Part shown: piece by piece, positions 37,348 through 45,338 of the stretch
Layout of the letters: each line of letters starts with the position of its first letter
Numbering within the stretch: the stretch's first letter is position 1
Origin: Acidiferrum sp963771295
GTDB lineage: Bacteria > Acidobacteriota > Terriglobia > Acidiferrales > UBA7541
Reading direction: 5' to 3'
Length of the DNA stretch: 64,000 bases
Assembly: GCA_963771295.1 (NCBI GenBank)
Contig: CAVYTB010000014.1
Span: 1-64,000 of the forward strand
Program-made: the position numbers and the translations under genes
Notes under the pieces: model-generated
Database searches by the model: none
What the model was told of the DNA's origin: nothing
What the model saw: the letters and a program-made list of their open reading frames with translations, nothing else

Positions 37348-38379
37348 ATGCTCAATTCTCTCGCGATACTTCTCGCAACTCTATCTTCGATCTTCCGTTC
37401 GCGTGCTGCCCTTGAGCTCGAGAACCTGGCTCTGCGCCATCAAATCGGCGTGCTTCAGCGGTCCGTAAGAAAACGCCCGAAATTGACCTCCGGGGACCGG
37501 TTGTTGTGGATCTGTCTGTCCCACCTCTGGCGCAACTGGCGCTTGGCACTGGCCATCGTCAAGCCAGAAACGGTCATTGCCTGGCATCGTGCCGGCTTTC
37601 GTTTGTTCTGGACCTGGAAGGTGCGGCGCGGTCAACGCGGACGACCCGTCATTTTGCGTGAAGTCCGAGATCTGATCCGCAAGATGTGCTGGGAGAATCC
37701 CGGTTGGGGTGCACCCCGCATCCATGGCGAACTGCTCAAACTCGGTATCGACATCGGGGAGAGCAGCGTCAGCAAATACATGTTGCGCAGCCGCAAGCCG
37801 CCGTCTCAGACTTGGCGCACATTCCTGGAGAATCACGCCAAGCAGATGGTCTCCATCGATTTCTTCACGGTGCCCACCATTCGTTTCCAGATCCTTTACG
37901 TGTTTCTGGTGTTGGCTCATGACCGGCGCCGCATTCTGCACTTCAATGTGACCACCCACCCAACCGCGGAGTGGACGGGACAGCAACTACGGGAGGCATT
38001 TCCCTTTGACCAACTCCCGCGGTACTTGCTGCGGGACCGCGATACGATCTTCGGTGATGACTTCCGAGAACAAGTGCGAGACATGGGCGTTTGCGAAGTT
38101 CTGTCTGCACCGCGCTCGCCTTGGCAGCGAGCCTATGTCGAGCGAGTGATTGGATCCATTCGGCGCGAGTGCCTCGATCATGTAATCGTGTTCCATGAAA
38201 GCTCGTTACGACGAACCCTCCATTCGTATTTCGATTACTATCACCGATCGAGAATACATCTTTCGTTGAGGAAGGACTCACCGGAGCCGCGAGCGATTCA
38301 GCCGCCGGAAATGGGGTCAATCGTGGCGGTGCCGCAGGTCGGTGGATTGCATCACCGCTACGAACGACGGGCTGCCTGA
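37348..38379 (+). CDS. rve (DDE) integrase-core transposase, IS3/IS481-like
   Basis: A 343-residue transposase. An N-terminal helix-turn-helix part (ENLALRHQIGVLQRSVRKRP, then NPGWGAPRIHGELLKLGI) precedes the retroviral-integrase core: Asp171 in VSIDFFTV, a second Asp at 230 or 232 in LLRDRDTIFGDDF, Glu265 in RAYVERVIGSIRREC, and the end YYHRSRIHLSL. Complete and probably active. No clear terminal inverted repeats were found on either side, so it may be a single-gene remnant or belong to a family with short ends. It sits between two tRNA halves. Confidence 0.88.
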   Translation: MLNSLAILLATLSSIFRSRAALELENLALRHQIGVLQRSVRKRPKLTSGDRLLWICLSHLWRNWRLALAIVKPETVIAWHRAGFRLFWTWKVRRGQRGRPVILREVRDLIRKMCWENPGWGAPRIHGELLKLGIDIGESSVSKYMLRSRKPPSQTWRTFLENHAKQMVSIDFFTVPTIRFQILYVFLVLAHDRRRILHFNVTTHPTAEWTGQQLREAFPFDQLPRYLLRDRDTIFGDDFREQVRDMGVCEVLSAPRSPWQRAYVERVIGSIRRECLDHVIVFHESSLRRTLHSYFDYYHRSRIHLSLRKDSPEPRAIQPPEMGSIVAVPQVGGLHHRYERRAA

Positions 38380-39234
38380 GAGAGCCCGAATCCACTACGC
38401 TATGCGCTGCCTTTCCTTGAGCCTTTGAAATTTGTGTCCGAACTGTGGTCTCTTACACACGTGTGCAGCGGGGGACTTCGTTCACCAGACTCAGAAAGGG
38501 CAGCGAACTGCTTGAGCTTTGCGGTCCGGTTGGGGGAATGACCTCCCAAAGGGGCTGCACAGAATATTCGGTAGGGACAACTCGTACATCAAGTGCCTGT
38601 CACTGGCGAAAACGGAGTTCGAGGAGATTTAAGCACGAGGCGGACACAGCAGCAACGCACTTGCCGGGTAGGAACGAGGCGCGGACCGGGCTTCCGGACC
38701 GGACCGCATCACGGCCTTCTCCACCAAGAGGCTTTGCCAGAGCCTGAGGAAATATGGGAATTCATTGCGGCAGACTCTCTGGATGCTGCGGCTCGCGTGA
38801 TTGAGAGAATTCACGAAGCGATTCGCAATCTCACCCCTCTTTTCCACAAATGCGTCATAATCCGACCTGACTTCGCGCCCGCTGCTGCGCTTTCATCCCG
38901 TGCGAGATTTTGTGATCGCTTATGTGCCTGGTGTTGAGGCTGGTGCGCGAAGCACAGCGGCTCGCGCCGTCACGCACGCTTCTAAAGGCGAAATTCAGTC
39001 AATTCAGTATCCAGATAATTTCCAGCACAAAGCACAAAGACTCTCCAACTCTTCGAAACTCCGCCATCAATAATTGGTAGAAGTTGAGAATTTCTGGTGT
39101 CACTTCTGGTGTCACTTGGATTGTCAAAACTGGGCAGAATGAGACTAGGACTGTCGTTTCGAATTTCCCGTATCCGATTGCAATGGCGTGTCTTGACGTG
39201 TGCCGACGTGTCGGAGCGTTTTGATCAAAATGGA
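38380..39234. other. Decayed region right of the transposase
   Basis: About 850 bp with a ParE-like gene remnant (38740-38970) and direct repeats TTCTGGTGTCACTTCTGGTGTCACTT at about 39094-39119, close to the tRNA-Lys fragment. The AAGGGGCTGCACAGAA near 38555 resembles part of the IS1111-like element's non-coding end, but too weakly to call a third copy. Confidence 0.45.
38740..38970 (+). pseudogene. Remnant of a ParE/RelE-type toxin gene
   Basis: One frame gives EEIWEFIAADSLDAAARVIE followed by RIHEAIRNLT, the N-terminal helices of ParE toxins. From about 38870 another frame gives SDLTSRPLLRFHPVRDFVIA followed by YVPGVEA, the C-terminal sheet. At least one small indel around 38838-38866 separates them, and the start codon and antitoxin gene are not found. 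It is a toxin of a type II system that has lost its partner and frame. Confidence 0.65.
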
Positions 39235-39270
39235 TTAAAAGGCCGCTGCTCTACCACTGAGCTACGCCCC
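39235..39270 (-). tRNA. 5' half of a tRNA-Lys(UUU) gene
   Basis: On the minus strand, GGGGCGTAGCTCAGTGGTAG then AGCAGCGGCCTTTTAA gives the acceptor 5' strand, D arm, 5' anticodon strand GCGGC and the loop CTTTTAA with anticodon TTT. The following bases TCCATTTTG cannot complete the anticodon stem, and there is no T arm. The cut is at the 3' edge of the anticodon loop, as in the tRNA-Ser fragment. Confidence 0.72.
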
Positions 39271-39448
39271 TAAAATTCAAACCTTAATTGTACAAGAAAA
39301 TCGCTGCGCTTGCTTCGTTCGCACGAACTACCCTGCTTCGCACAACCCGACGAAACCGGCTGACGCGCGCTCAGCGCGTAACGTAAATTCGTCGCTCTCG
39401 TTCGCTTTGACCCGCGCCACTTCTCGCTCCTGAGGTTGAGGACTCGCG

Positions 39449-39790
39449 TTACTGGCCACGCACCGGGCGTTTTCGTTTCCACTCGTAATCCTTCCGCAAC
39501 AGCGACTGGTGCTTCTTGATTTGCGCTTCAATATCGGCGAACGCATTCTTGCACCCGGCCAGCACGTTTTTGCCATTTCCGGTGGCCCGTAGCGTGCCAG
39601 TCGGCAGCGAAAGCGTCAATGCCAGCGACTGTTCGTCCGTTCGATTATTCTTGGAAAACACTCCCTTAATCTGCACCAGATCCGGTTCATAACTCTTCAG
39701 CAGTTTTCCGAGCTTGTCTAAACGACGCATCACTTCCGACGCGACCGCTTGCTGCGCTTCGACGTGCTTGTAGCTGATGGAAACGTTCAT
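39449..39790 (-). CDS. hpf: Ribosome hibernation promoting factor / RaiA-like protein (short form)
   Basis: A 113-residue beta-alpha-beta-beta-beta-alpha protein that starts NVSISYKHVEAQQAVASEVM and continues with RRLDKLGKLLKSY, typical of HPF/YfiA. It binds the 30S A/P-site region and silences or dimerises ribosomes in stationary phase. It lacks the C-terminal dimerisation domain of long HPF, so it is the short type. ATG 39790. Next to the tRNA-Lys fragment, on the stable-chromosome side of the integration hot spot. Confidence 0.87.
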   Translation of the reverse strand: MNVSISYKHVEAQQAVASEVMRRLDKLGKLLKSYEPDLVQIKGVFSKNNRTDEQSLALTLSLPTGTLRATGNGKNVLAGCKNAFADIEAQIKKHQSLLRKDYEWKRKRPVRGQ

Positions 39791-39987
39791 GGTTGCACCT
39801 GTAGGGATTCTTTATGGCTAAGGCGGGAACGCGACGCAGTCTTCATTCTGCACCGCATAATGGACTCAGCATAGCAGGCGCCTCTCCCCTGCGCAACGGC
39901 GTGCGGCGTTGACAGTTTCCTAGGGACTTTCTAGTCTAGCTTGGCGCATCTGGCGCACCGATTGGACGCAAACGCGATCGCCTCTTC

Positions 39988-40959
39988 ATGAAACCTCCCG
40001 ATTCCTCGCACGCCGCAAAATCCCCCACCGCCAGTCGCATCCTGATCGGTCCTGCCGGGTGGTCTTATCCCGACTGGTCTGGCTACGTTTACCCCACGCC
40101 TCGGTCCAAGAATTTCCATGAGGCTGCGTATCTCTCGGAATTCTTCGACACCATCGAGATTAATACTTCGTTCTACCAGCCGCTGCGCCGCGAACACGCG
40201 GCGAGTTGGCTGCAGCGCGTTGCCGCCAACCCTGCCTTCGTCTTTACTGCGAAACTCTGGCAGAAGTTCACGCACGAGCCCTCGGCCACAAAAGATGACG
40301 AGAAAGCCGTTCGCGCCGGCTTCGACATTCTGCAAAATGCGGGCAAACTCGGCGCCGTCCTCCTGCAATTCCCTTTTTCTTTTCACAACACCAAGGAAAC
40401 CGCCAGTTATCTCGCCGCCCTCCTGAAACGTTTCGCCGACTACCCACTCGCCGTAGAGCTTCGCCATGCTTCCTGGCAGTCCAGCGAAACGCTTGTCCTA
40501 CTGCGCGAACACCACGCCGCCTTTTGCAACATCGATCAGCCCATCATTGGCCGTTCCCTGGAACCTTCCGCGGAGAGCACTTCATCTGTGGGCTATGTGC
40601 GCCTCCATGGCCGCCGTTACGACACCTGGTTCACCGACGACCCCGCGTCACCTGCCCATGAACGCTACAACTATCTCTATTCCGCCGAAGAGCTCGATCC
40701 GTGGGTTTCGCGCATTCGCAGCATCGCGAAACACTCGCCGAATACCTTCGTCGTCACCAACAATCATTTTCAGGGCAAGGCCGTAGTCAACGCCCTGCAA
40801 CTGATCAGCATTTTGAAAGGGAGCAAAGTGAAAGTGCCGGAACCGTTACGGCAACACTATCCAGAGTTGGACGAGATTGCGAACCAGCGGCAGGCAGCCC
40901 CAACGTTATTTCCGCTGGGCTCACCGCAATCAGGCAAAACGAAGAAAACTACTTCTTGA
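39988..40959 (+). CDS. DUF72 domain protein
   Basis: A 323-residue protein of the DUF72 (YecE-like) TIM-barrel family, recognised by IGPAGWSYPDWSGYVYP, FFDTIEINTSFYQPL, FVFTAKLWQKFTH, GAVLLQFPFSFH, AVELRHASW and the C-terminal TFVVTNNHFQGKAVVNA. The biochemical function of the family is not established. ATG 39988. Its 3' end overlaps the convergent zinc-ribbon gene by 11 bp. Confidence 0.88.
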   Translation: MKPPDSSHAAKSPTASRILIGPAGWSYPDWSGYVYPTPRSKNFHEAAYLSEFFDTIEINTSFYQPLRREHAASWLQRVAANPAFVFTAKLWQKFTHEPSATKDDEKAVRAGFDILQNAGKLGAVLLQFPFSFHNTKETASYLAALLKRFADYPLAVELRHASWQSSETLVLLREHHAAFCNIDQPIIGRSLEPSAESTSSVGYVRLHGRRYDTWFTDDPASPAHERYNYLYSAEELDPWVSRIRSIAKHSPNTFVVTNNHFQGKAVVNALQLISILKGSKVKVPEPLRQHYPELDEIANQRQAAPTLFPLGSPQSGKTKKTTS

Positions 40960-41437
40960 AGAGATTCTCGAAAGCTTGCCGCGCGTCCAGCGGCCTTCCC
41001 GGGTTTGGAGCTTCCACGGGAGCCTGCGCCGCCTGCATATAAGAAGTCGGCGCCGTATCTTTCTCTACCGTCGTGCGGAATTCATAGAAGGTGCAATTGT
41101 TCTTCGCGTCTTTTGGCGTAACACGCGCCGGAATCGGTTGCGTACATTCAAACTGCGCGCCCGAATCGAAGAACCGGCACTGCTTGCAACAATGCAGCTC
41201 AAAATTGCACTTCGGACACTGCCCTTTCACATCGAACCCGGCCACCAGCACCGCGCCGCAATTCGCGCAACGCGCCCGCGTTACCGTACCCACCATGCGC
41301 GGCGTGCGCGGTCCCAGGTGATCGGTAGCGCCACGTGGCCCGCCCTGCGGCGGCTTGCGGTCGTGCCTGTCCTTCTTTTCGTGCTTGTCTTGTTTCTCGG
41401 CATCACGATAGCCGCGGTGTCCGTACTTGCGATCCAC
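40949..41437 (-). CDS. Small protein with two Cys clusters (zinc ribbon plus Cys-rich knuckle)
   Basis: A 162-residue protein I do not recognise by name. A charged His/Lys-rich N-terminus (DAEKQDKHEKKDRHDRK) precedes a zinc ribbon CANCGAVL-x9-CPKC and a second cluster HCCKQCRFFDSGAQFECTQP, followed later by NNCTFYEF. The second part resembles motifs of predicted iron- or zinc-binding proteins. The C-terminus LDARQAFENLFKK is amphipathic. Probably cytosolic, and possibly a regulator or chaperone of metals (guess). Convergent to the DUF72 gene. Confidence 0.72.
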   Translation of the reverse strand: MDRKYGHRGYRDAEKQDKHEKKDRHDRKPPQGGPRGATDHLGPRTPRMVGTVTRARCANCGAVLVAGFDVKGQCPKCNFELHCCKQCRFFDSGAQFECTQPIPARVTPKDAKNNCTFYEFRTTVEKDTAPTSYMQAAQAPVEAPNPGRPLDARQAFENLFKK

Positions 41438-41634
41438 AAACGCCTCCGTCCATCATCCCCGGCGCACTACAACTTCCTCGGGTTACACAACTACTCGGGG
41501 TTACATCAACTACTCGCGAGTTTTCACTTTGCTGCGTACATCCAATCGGATTGCTACAATCGCCCGGGCAGACCAGCCTTCCCTTCAGAAGTTATCCTGG
41601 AATGCTGTGGGCGAGAGCAGGAGATGGGACCTCT

Positions 41635-41955
41635 ATGTTTGTAATCCTATGGGAGTTCGAAGTCAAGCCCGGCGGCGAGCAAAGTTTTGAATCCGCCTAC
41701 GGGCCCGGAGGCGCCTGGATTCAGCTCTTCCGCCGCGATCCCGGCTAACTGCGCACCCTACTCCTGAAGGATCCCTCCCGCCCTCGAACGTACCTTACCC
41801 TCGATTTTTGGCACTCCGAAAGCGCTTTTCAGTCCTTTCGCAATGCCAACCACGAAGCTTATCTGGCGCTCGATCGTTCCACGGAAGGCCTCACCCTCCG
41901 CGAGACGCATCTTGGCTCCTTCACGCAAACCGAGCCGCACAATCCCTCTGTTTAA
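41635..41955 (+). pseudogene. Antibiotic-biosynthesis-monooxygenase-like gene with an in-frame stop
   Basis: ATG 41635 opens MFVILWEFEVKPGGEQSFE, a start typical of ABM-fold ferredoxin-like proteins, and reaches DPG followed by TAA at 41746-41748. The same frame continues past the stop with LRTLLLKDPSRPRTYLTLDF and FQSFRNANHEAYLALD to a second stop at 41953-41955. Together they make a normal ~106-residue ABM protein in which the usual Tyr after DPG (TAC/TAT) has become TAA. GGAG precedes the start. A sequencing error is possible. Confidence 0.75.
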
Positions 41956-43361
41956 AACAAGATTCGAACCAATCCATCCGGCGGCAAATCCGCTTGCAGC
42001 AATCGCTTTGGCGTTCCAGCCTGACGCAGCAGCGCTTCGGCGGCCAAATAGCCGCTACGCACCGCGCCTTCCATCGTGGCAGGCCAACCAGTGTCGGTCC
42101 AATCCCCGGCAAGGACCATTCGTCCAATTCGTGTCTCTTGTTTTGGACGCAGCAAGTCCACACCTGGTTGCGGGGAAAACGTGGCCGCCGCCTCCTTAAT
42201 TACTGTAGCCTTCACCAGTCTGGCTTCCCGCGCCTCGGGAAGGAACTCGCGCACTTCCTTCAGGCAAAGATCGATGATTTCCTGCCGTGGCTTCTGCAGC
42301 AACCCATAAGATGCGCTGATCACCAACTGTAGGTATTGCCCCTTTTCTCCGCCGTCATTTTCCGTGCCGTACAGGGCGGTCTTGTTGAAGATCCACTGTG
42401 TGGTCGTGTCCATCATCGTCAGGAATGGTTCGCTCATTACTTTTCGGTCGAACCAGAAGTGCACGCCAGTGATGGGCGAGTTGCCGATGCGGGCGATCTT
42501 CGCCAAAGCCGGCTCCAACTGTTTCGCCTCCTCGGGAAGCACATCCAGCAAGGCCGGGTGCGGCATCGCGAAAATATACGCGTCGGCAGACTCCCTGCGC
42601 CCGCCATCAAATTCCACGCTCTCAATCGTGCCGTTTTGCAGCTGCATTCCCCGCAGCGGCATTCGCAGATTTACTTCCCCGCCCCGTTTCTCAATCTCCG
42701 CTTTGCAGCCATCGTAAAGCACGCCCAACGGCACCACCGGCACGCCCATGCGGTATCCCGTGCGATTCGACAGGAAACCCTTCCAGAAAACATCCACGCC
42801 GAACCGCGCATCGGTCTTGTCCAGTTCTTCATCCAGCGCGCTTACCAGCACCACGCGCCAGAACCGTTCAATTGCTCCGGGCGTCTGGCCGCGTCGCTTC
42901 AACCACTCCAGCATCGAAATTCCGCCGGGTTCGTCGAGATCCGAGGTGTGCCCTTTGCCGCGCAGTATGCTTAGCATCGCTCGCCCTATGGAACGCTTGT
43001 CCGCAAATGTCAGCGGCGCAAACCTCAGGAACGAGCCGGTTATGTGAAACGGCGCCGGCAGCATTCCGGCTTGCATCGTTCCGGTGCGGCCCTGCGGGTC
43101 CTGGAATAAAAGCCGATCGAAGTATTTGATTTTGTCCGCGGAACCGACTCGGCGATAAAAATCTTCCAGGTTTGTGCAGCAGCCCAGCGTCACGTGCTGG
43201 CAATTGTCCACGTGTTCGCCATCCGGCAACACGTAGGACGTTGCCCGGCCTCCCAGAAATGGCCGCTGCTCAAACAGCCGTACTCGCCAGCCTGCTTCAG
43301 CCAGCGATATTCCCGCTGCCAGCCCCGCGAGCCCGCCGCCGATCACGATCACGTTTCGCAA
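41952..43361 (-). CDS. hpnE: Hydroxysqualene dehydroxylase HpnE
   Basis: A 469-residue FAD-dependent amine-oxidase-fold enzyme that reduces hydroxysqualene to squalene in the HpnCDE route. Motifs are VIGGGLAGLAAGISLAEAGW with FEQRPFLGGRATS (FAD dinucleotide fold), and LAGDWTDTGWPATMEGAVRS (C-terminal FAD contact). Related to phytoene desaturases. The start at 43361 lies 65 bp inside the 3' end of hpnCD, a long overlap that points to tight coupling. Last gene of the hopanoid unit; it converges with the ABM pseudogene. Confidence 0.93.
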   Translation of the reverse strand: MRNVIVIGGGLAGLAAGISLAEAGWRVRLFEQRPFLGGRATSYVLPDGEHVDNCQHVTLGCCTNLEDFYRRVGSADKIKYFDRLLFQDPQGRTGTMQAGMLPAPFHITGSFLRFAPLTFADKRSIGRAMLSILRGKGHTSDLDEPGGISMLEWLKRRGQTPGAIERFWRVVLVSALDEELDKTDARFGVDVFWKGFLSNRTGYRMGVPVVPLGVLYDGCKAEIEKRGGEVNLRMPLRGMQLQNGTIESVEFDGGRRESADAYIFAMPHPALLDVLPEEAKQLEPALAKIARIGNSPITGVHFWFDRKVMSEPFLTMMDTTTQWIFNKTALYGTENDGGEKGQYLQLVISASYGLLQKPRQEIIDLCLKEVREFLPEAREARLVKATVIKEAAATFSPQPGVDLLRPKQETRIGRMVLAGDWTDTGWPATMEGAVRSGYLAAEALLRQAGTPKRLLQADLPPDGLVRILF

Positions 43362-45234
43362 GAATGTTCTCTTCCGTCTGGCGCCCGAAGCGCGCCTTGG
43401 CGATCAACTTCAACTTCTCCGTTTTCGACAGCCGCACCCGCGGCCCAAAAACGGCAAAATCCACCGACTCAATTCGTGCCAGCAGCGAACTGTACGTGTG
43501 CACCAGCAGCCACAACGTGGCACGGCTGTCTTCGTCGATCATCCCAAACAGCCGCGAGCCTTCTTCGTATAACTGCCAGGCGCGTTCGGCTTCGAAGCGC
43601 AGCAGTTCGCGAACGCCCAGCGTGCCCTCATTGTGCCCAAAATCTTCCTTGGCTACTTTGTAGCGCTCTAAATCCTCGTCCGGAAGATACACGCGTCCCA
43701 AGTTATAGTCTTCGTGCACATCGCGAATGATGTTGGTCAACTGGAAGGCCAGGCCCAGTTTTTCCGCTAGGTCCAGCGCGCGAAAATCGTGAAAGCCAAA
43801 AATGTGCGTGCAGGTCAGCCCGACAGTGCCCGCCACGCGATAGCAGTATTCACGAAGCCGGTCGAATGTCGGATAGCTTTGGATCGTTAGGTCCATCTCC
43901 GCGCCGGAAATCAGGTCGTGCAGGTAGCGCGGCGGCATTTTGTACCGCTGGATGGTGTCCACCAGCGCGGGCAGCACTTCATTCGCGTCATATAAGGTAT
44001 CCGCAGGCGGCGACATCACCGCGTTTCCATCAAAGATTTGCGGCTTGCCCGTAACCGCTTCATCCAACGCCGCGCGCCATTTTGCCAGTCCCAATTGTTT
44101 GGCCGCCAAATCCGCGCCTTCATCGGAAACGTCGTCAATCAATCGCATGAACGCGTACAACGCCACAATCGCGTCGCGCTTTGGCTTCGGCAAAAGAAAA
44201 AATGCTGGGTAAAAGTTGCTGTGCGCCTCTCGCGCGATTCGGTGGCACTCCTCATACGACGCAGCCGCGTCGCGCATAGCGGGCGGCCCAATCTCCGCCA
44301 CATTGGACTTCTTTCCATTCGGCGAAACCGCGCCACCAATGGCGTGCGCCACTACCGCGCGACCCAACAGGCGGATCTGCTTACCTTTGCTGATCTCGGG
44401 TCGCGAATTCAGCGTGTCATAGCCCATCGCCTCGATCGCATCCAACACCGCGATTCCGCCCCGGCTGAACATTTCCAGGTCCACGCTCAGCTTGCCATCC
44501 ACCATCTTCGCCAGCGGCATTCCCTGATCAAACAATTTGCGGGTCTGCGCAATCAAGTCCTTCATTAGTTCGACGTAGCGTTCATCGAATTTCTTACCGA
44601 CGATTTCTTTTTCAGTCAGCCCGCGCGCCGCGGCGCGGTCCAGCGGAATATAGATTCTCCCCTTTTCCAAGTCGCGCGAAACATCCTGCCAAAAATTCGC
44701 CAGTTGCAACGCTGTGCAAGTCGCGTCAGACAATCGTTGCCGTTGCTCGTCGCGGTAGCCGCACAGGTACAGCACCAACCTCCCCACCGGATTCGCCGAA
44801 TACACGCAGTAATCGATCACCGCATCCCACGTGGGATACCGCTTCACCACCTGGTCGTGCCGGAAAGCCTTCAGCAAATCCGCAAATGGCTGCTTTGGCA
44901 CGTCCTTCGTCACAATTGTTTCTCGCAGCGCCACAAACACGGGATGCGACGGCTTCCCTTCATAGCACGCGTCCAGTTCCCGCTCCCACCAGTCCAGCAG
45001 TTCCAACGCGCGTTCGCGTTCCGGAATTTCGTCGCCCAGGTCATCGGCCCAGCGGCAATAGGCATACAGATTGTAGAAATGCTGGTGCAGCTGCTTCGGC
45101 AGCAGCCACGACGCTACGTTGAAATTTTCGTAGTGATGCGTCGCCAGCCAATGCGTGTATTCCTGCGCGGCTTTCGGCGTACACCCATCCGCCGGCAGTT
45201 TCTCCATCAGCGATAGCTCGCCGGGACGCAGCAT
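43297..45234 (-). CDS. hpnCD: HpnC-HpnD fusion: hydroxysqualene synthase plus presqualene diphosphate synthase
   Basis: A 645-residue two-domain trans-isoprenyl transferase. Residues ~20-305 match HpnC (YCRWADDLGDE and LANFWQDVSRDLEKGRIYIP, two Asp-rich motifs). Residues ~330-620 match HpnD (FMRLIDDVSDE and QLTNIIRDVHEDYNLGRVYL). HpnD joins two farnesyl diphosphates to presqualene diphosphate and HpnC converts it to hydroxysqualene. In most hopanoid producers these are separate adjacent genes; here the reading frame is continuous with a short Ala/Gly-rich linker (HAIGGAVSPNGKKSN). All Asp motifs in both halves are kept, so both sites should work. ATG 45234 has AAAGGGA upstream. Overlaps hpnE. 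Confidence 0.92.
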   Translation of the reverse strand: MLRPGELSLMEKLPADGCTPKAAQEYTHWLATHHYENFNVASWLLPKQLHQHFYNLYAYCRWADDLGDEIPERERALELLDWWERELDACYEGKPSHPVFVALRETIVTKDVPKQPFADLLKAFRHDQVVKRYPTWDAVIDYCVYSANPVGRLVLYLCGYRDEQRQRLSDATCTALQLANFWQDVSRDLEKGRIYIPLDRAAARGLTEKEIVGKKFDERYVELMKDLIAQTRKLFDQGMPLAKMVDGKLSVDLEMFSRGGIAVLDAIEAMGYDTLNSRPEISKGKQIRLLGRAVVAHAIGGAVSPNGKKSNVAEIGPPAMRDAAASYEECHRIAREAHSNFYPAFFLLPKPKRDAIVALYAFMRLIDDVSDEGADLAAKQLGLAKWRAALDEAVTGKPQIFDGNAVMSPPADTLYDANEVLPALVDTIQRYKMPPRYLHDLISGAEMDLTIQSYPTFDRLREYCYRVAGTVGLTCTHIFGFHDFRALDLAEKLGLAFQLTNIIRDVHEDYNLGRVYLPDEDLERYKVAKEDFGHNEGTLGVRELLRFEAERAWQLYEEGSRLFGMIDEDSRATLWLLVHTYSSLLARIESVDFAVFGPRVRLSKTEKLKLIAKARFGRQTEENILAKRDRDRRRARGAGSGNIAG

Positions 45235-45301
45235 CAGAAAACCATTTCCCTTTTCATTTGTTCAGAGTGGACCAGGCCAACCGAGGTACTCTTCGCTTCA
45301 C

Positions 45302-45336
45302 GAGGCACAGGTCACGAGTCACGAGTCACGACTCAC
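45302..45336. repeat. Short tandem GTCAC/GAGTCACGA repeat
   Basis: CAGGTCACGAGTCACGAGTC and ACGACTCACG form tandem and inverted copies of TCACGAG in the ~100-bp gap between the MDR gene and hpnCD. The same motif, in opposite orientation, occurs at 63557-63595. Confidence 0.6.
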
Positions 45337-45338
45337 GC

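Noticed and set aside
37130..37468. Small gene before the rve transposase
   Set aside because: The frame overlaps the transposase start in another phase and shows no protein-like pattern or ribosome site.
38440..38600. A third copy or relic of the IS1111-like element
   Set aside because: Only about 25 bases (around AAGGGGCTGCACAGAA) resemble its non-coding end; no transposase remnant or REP target is adjacent.
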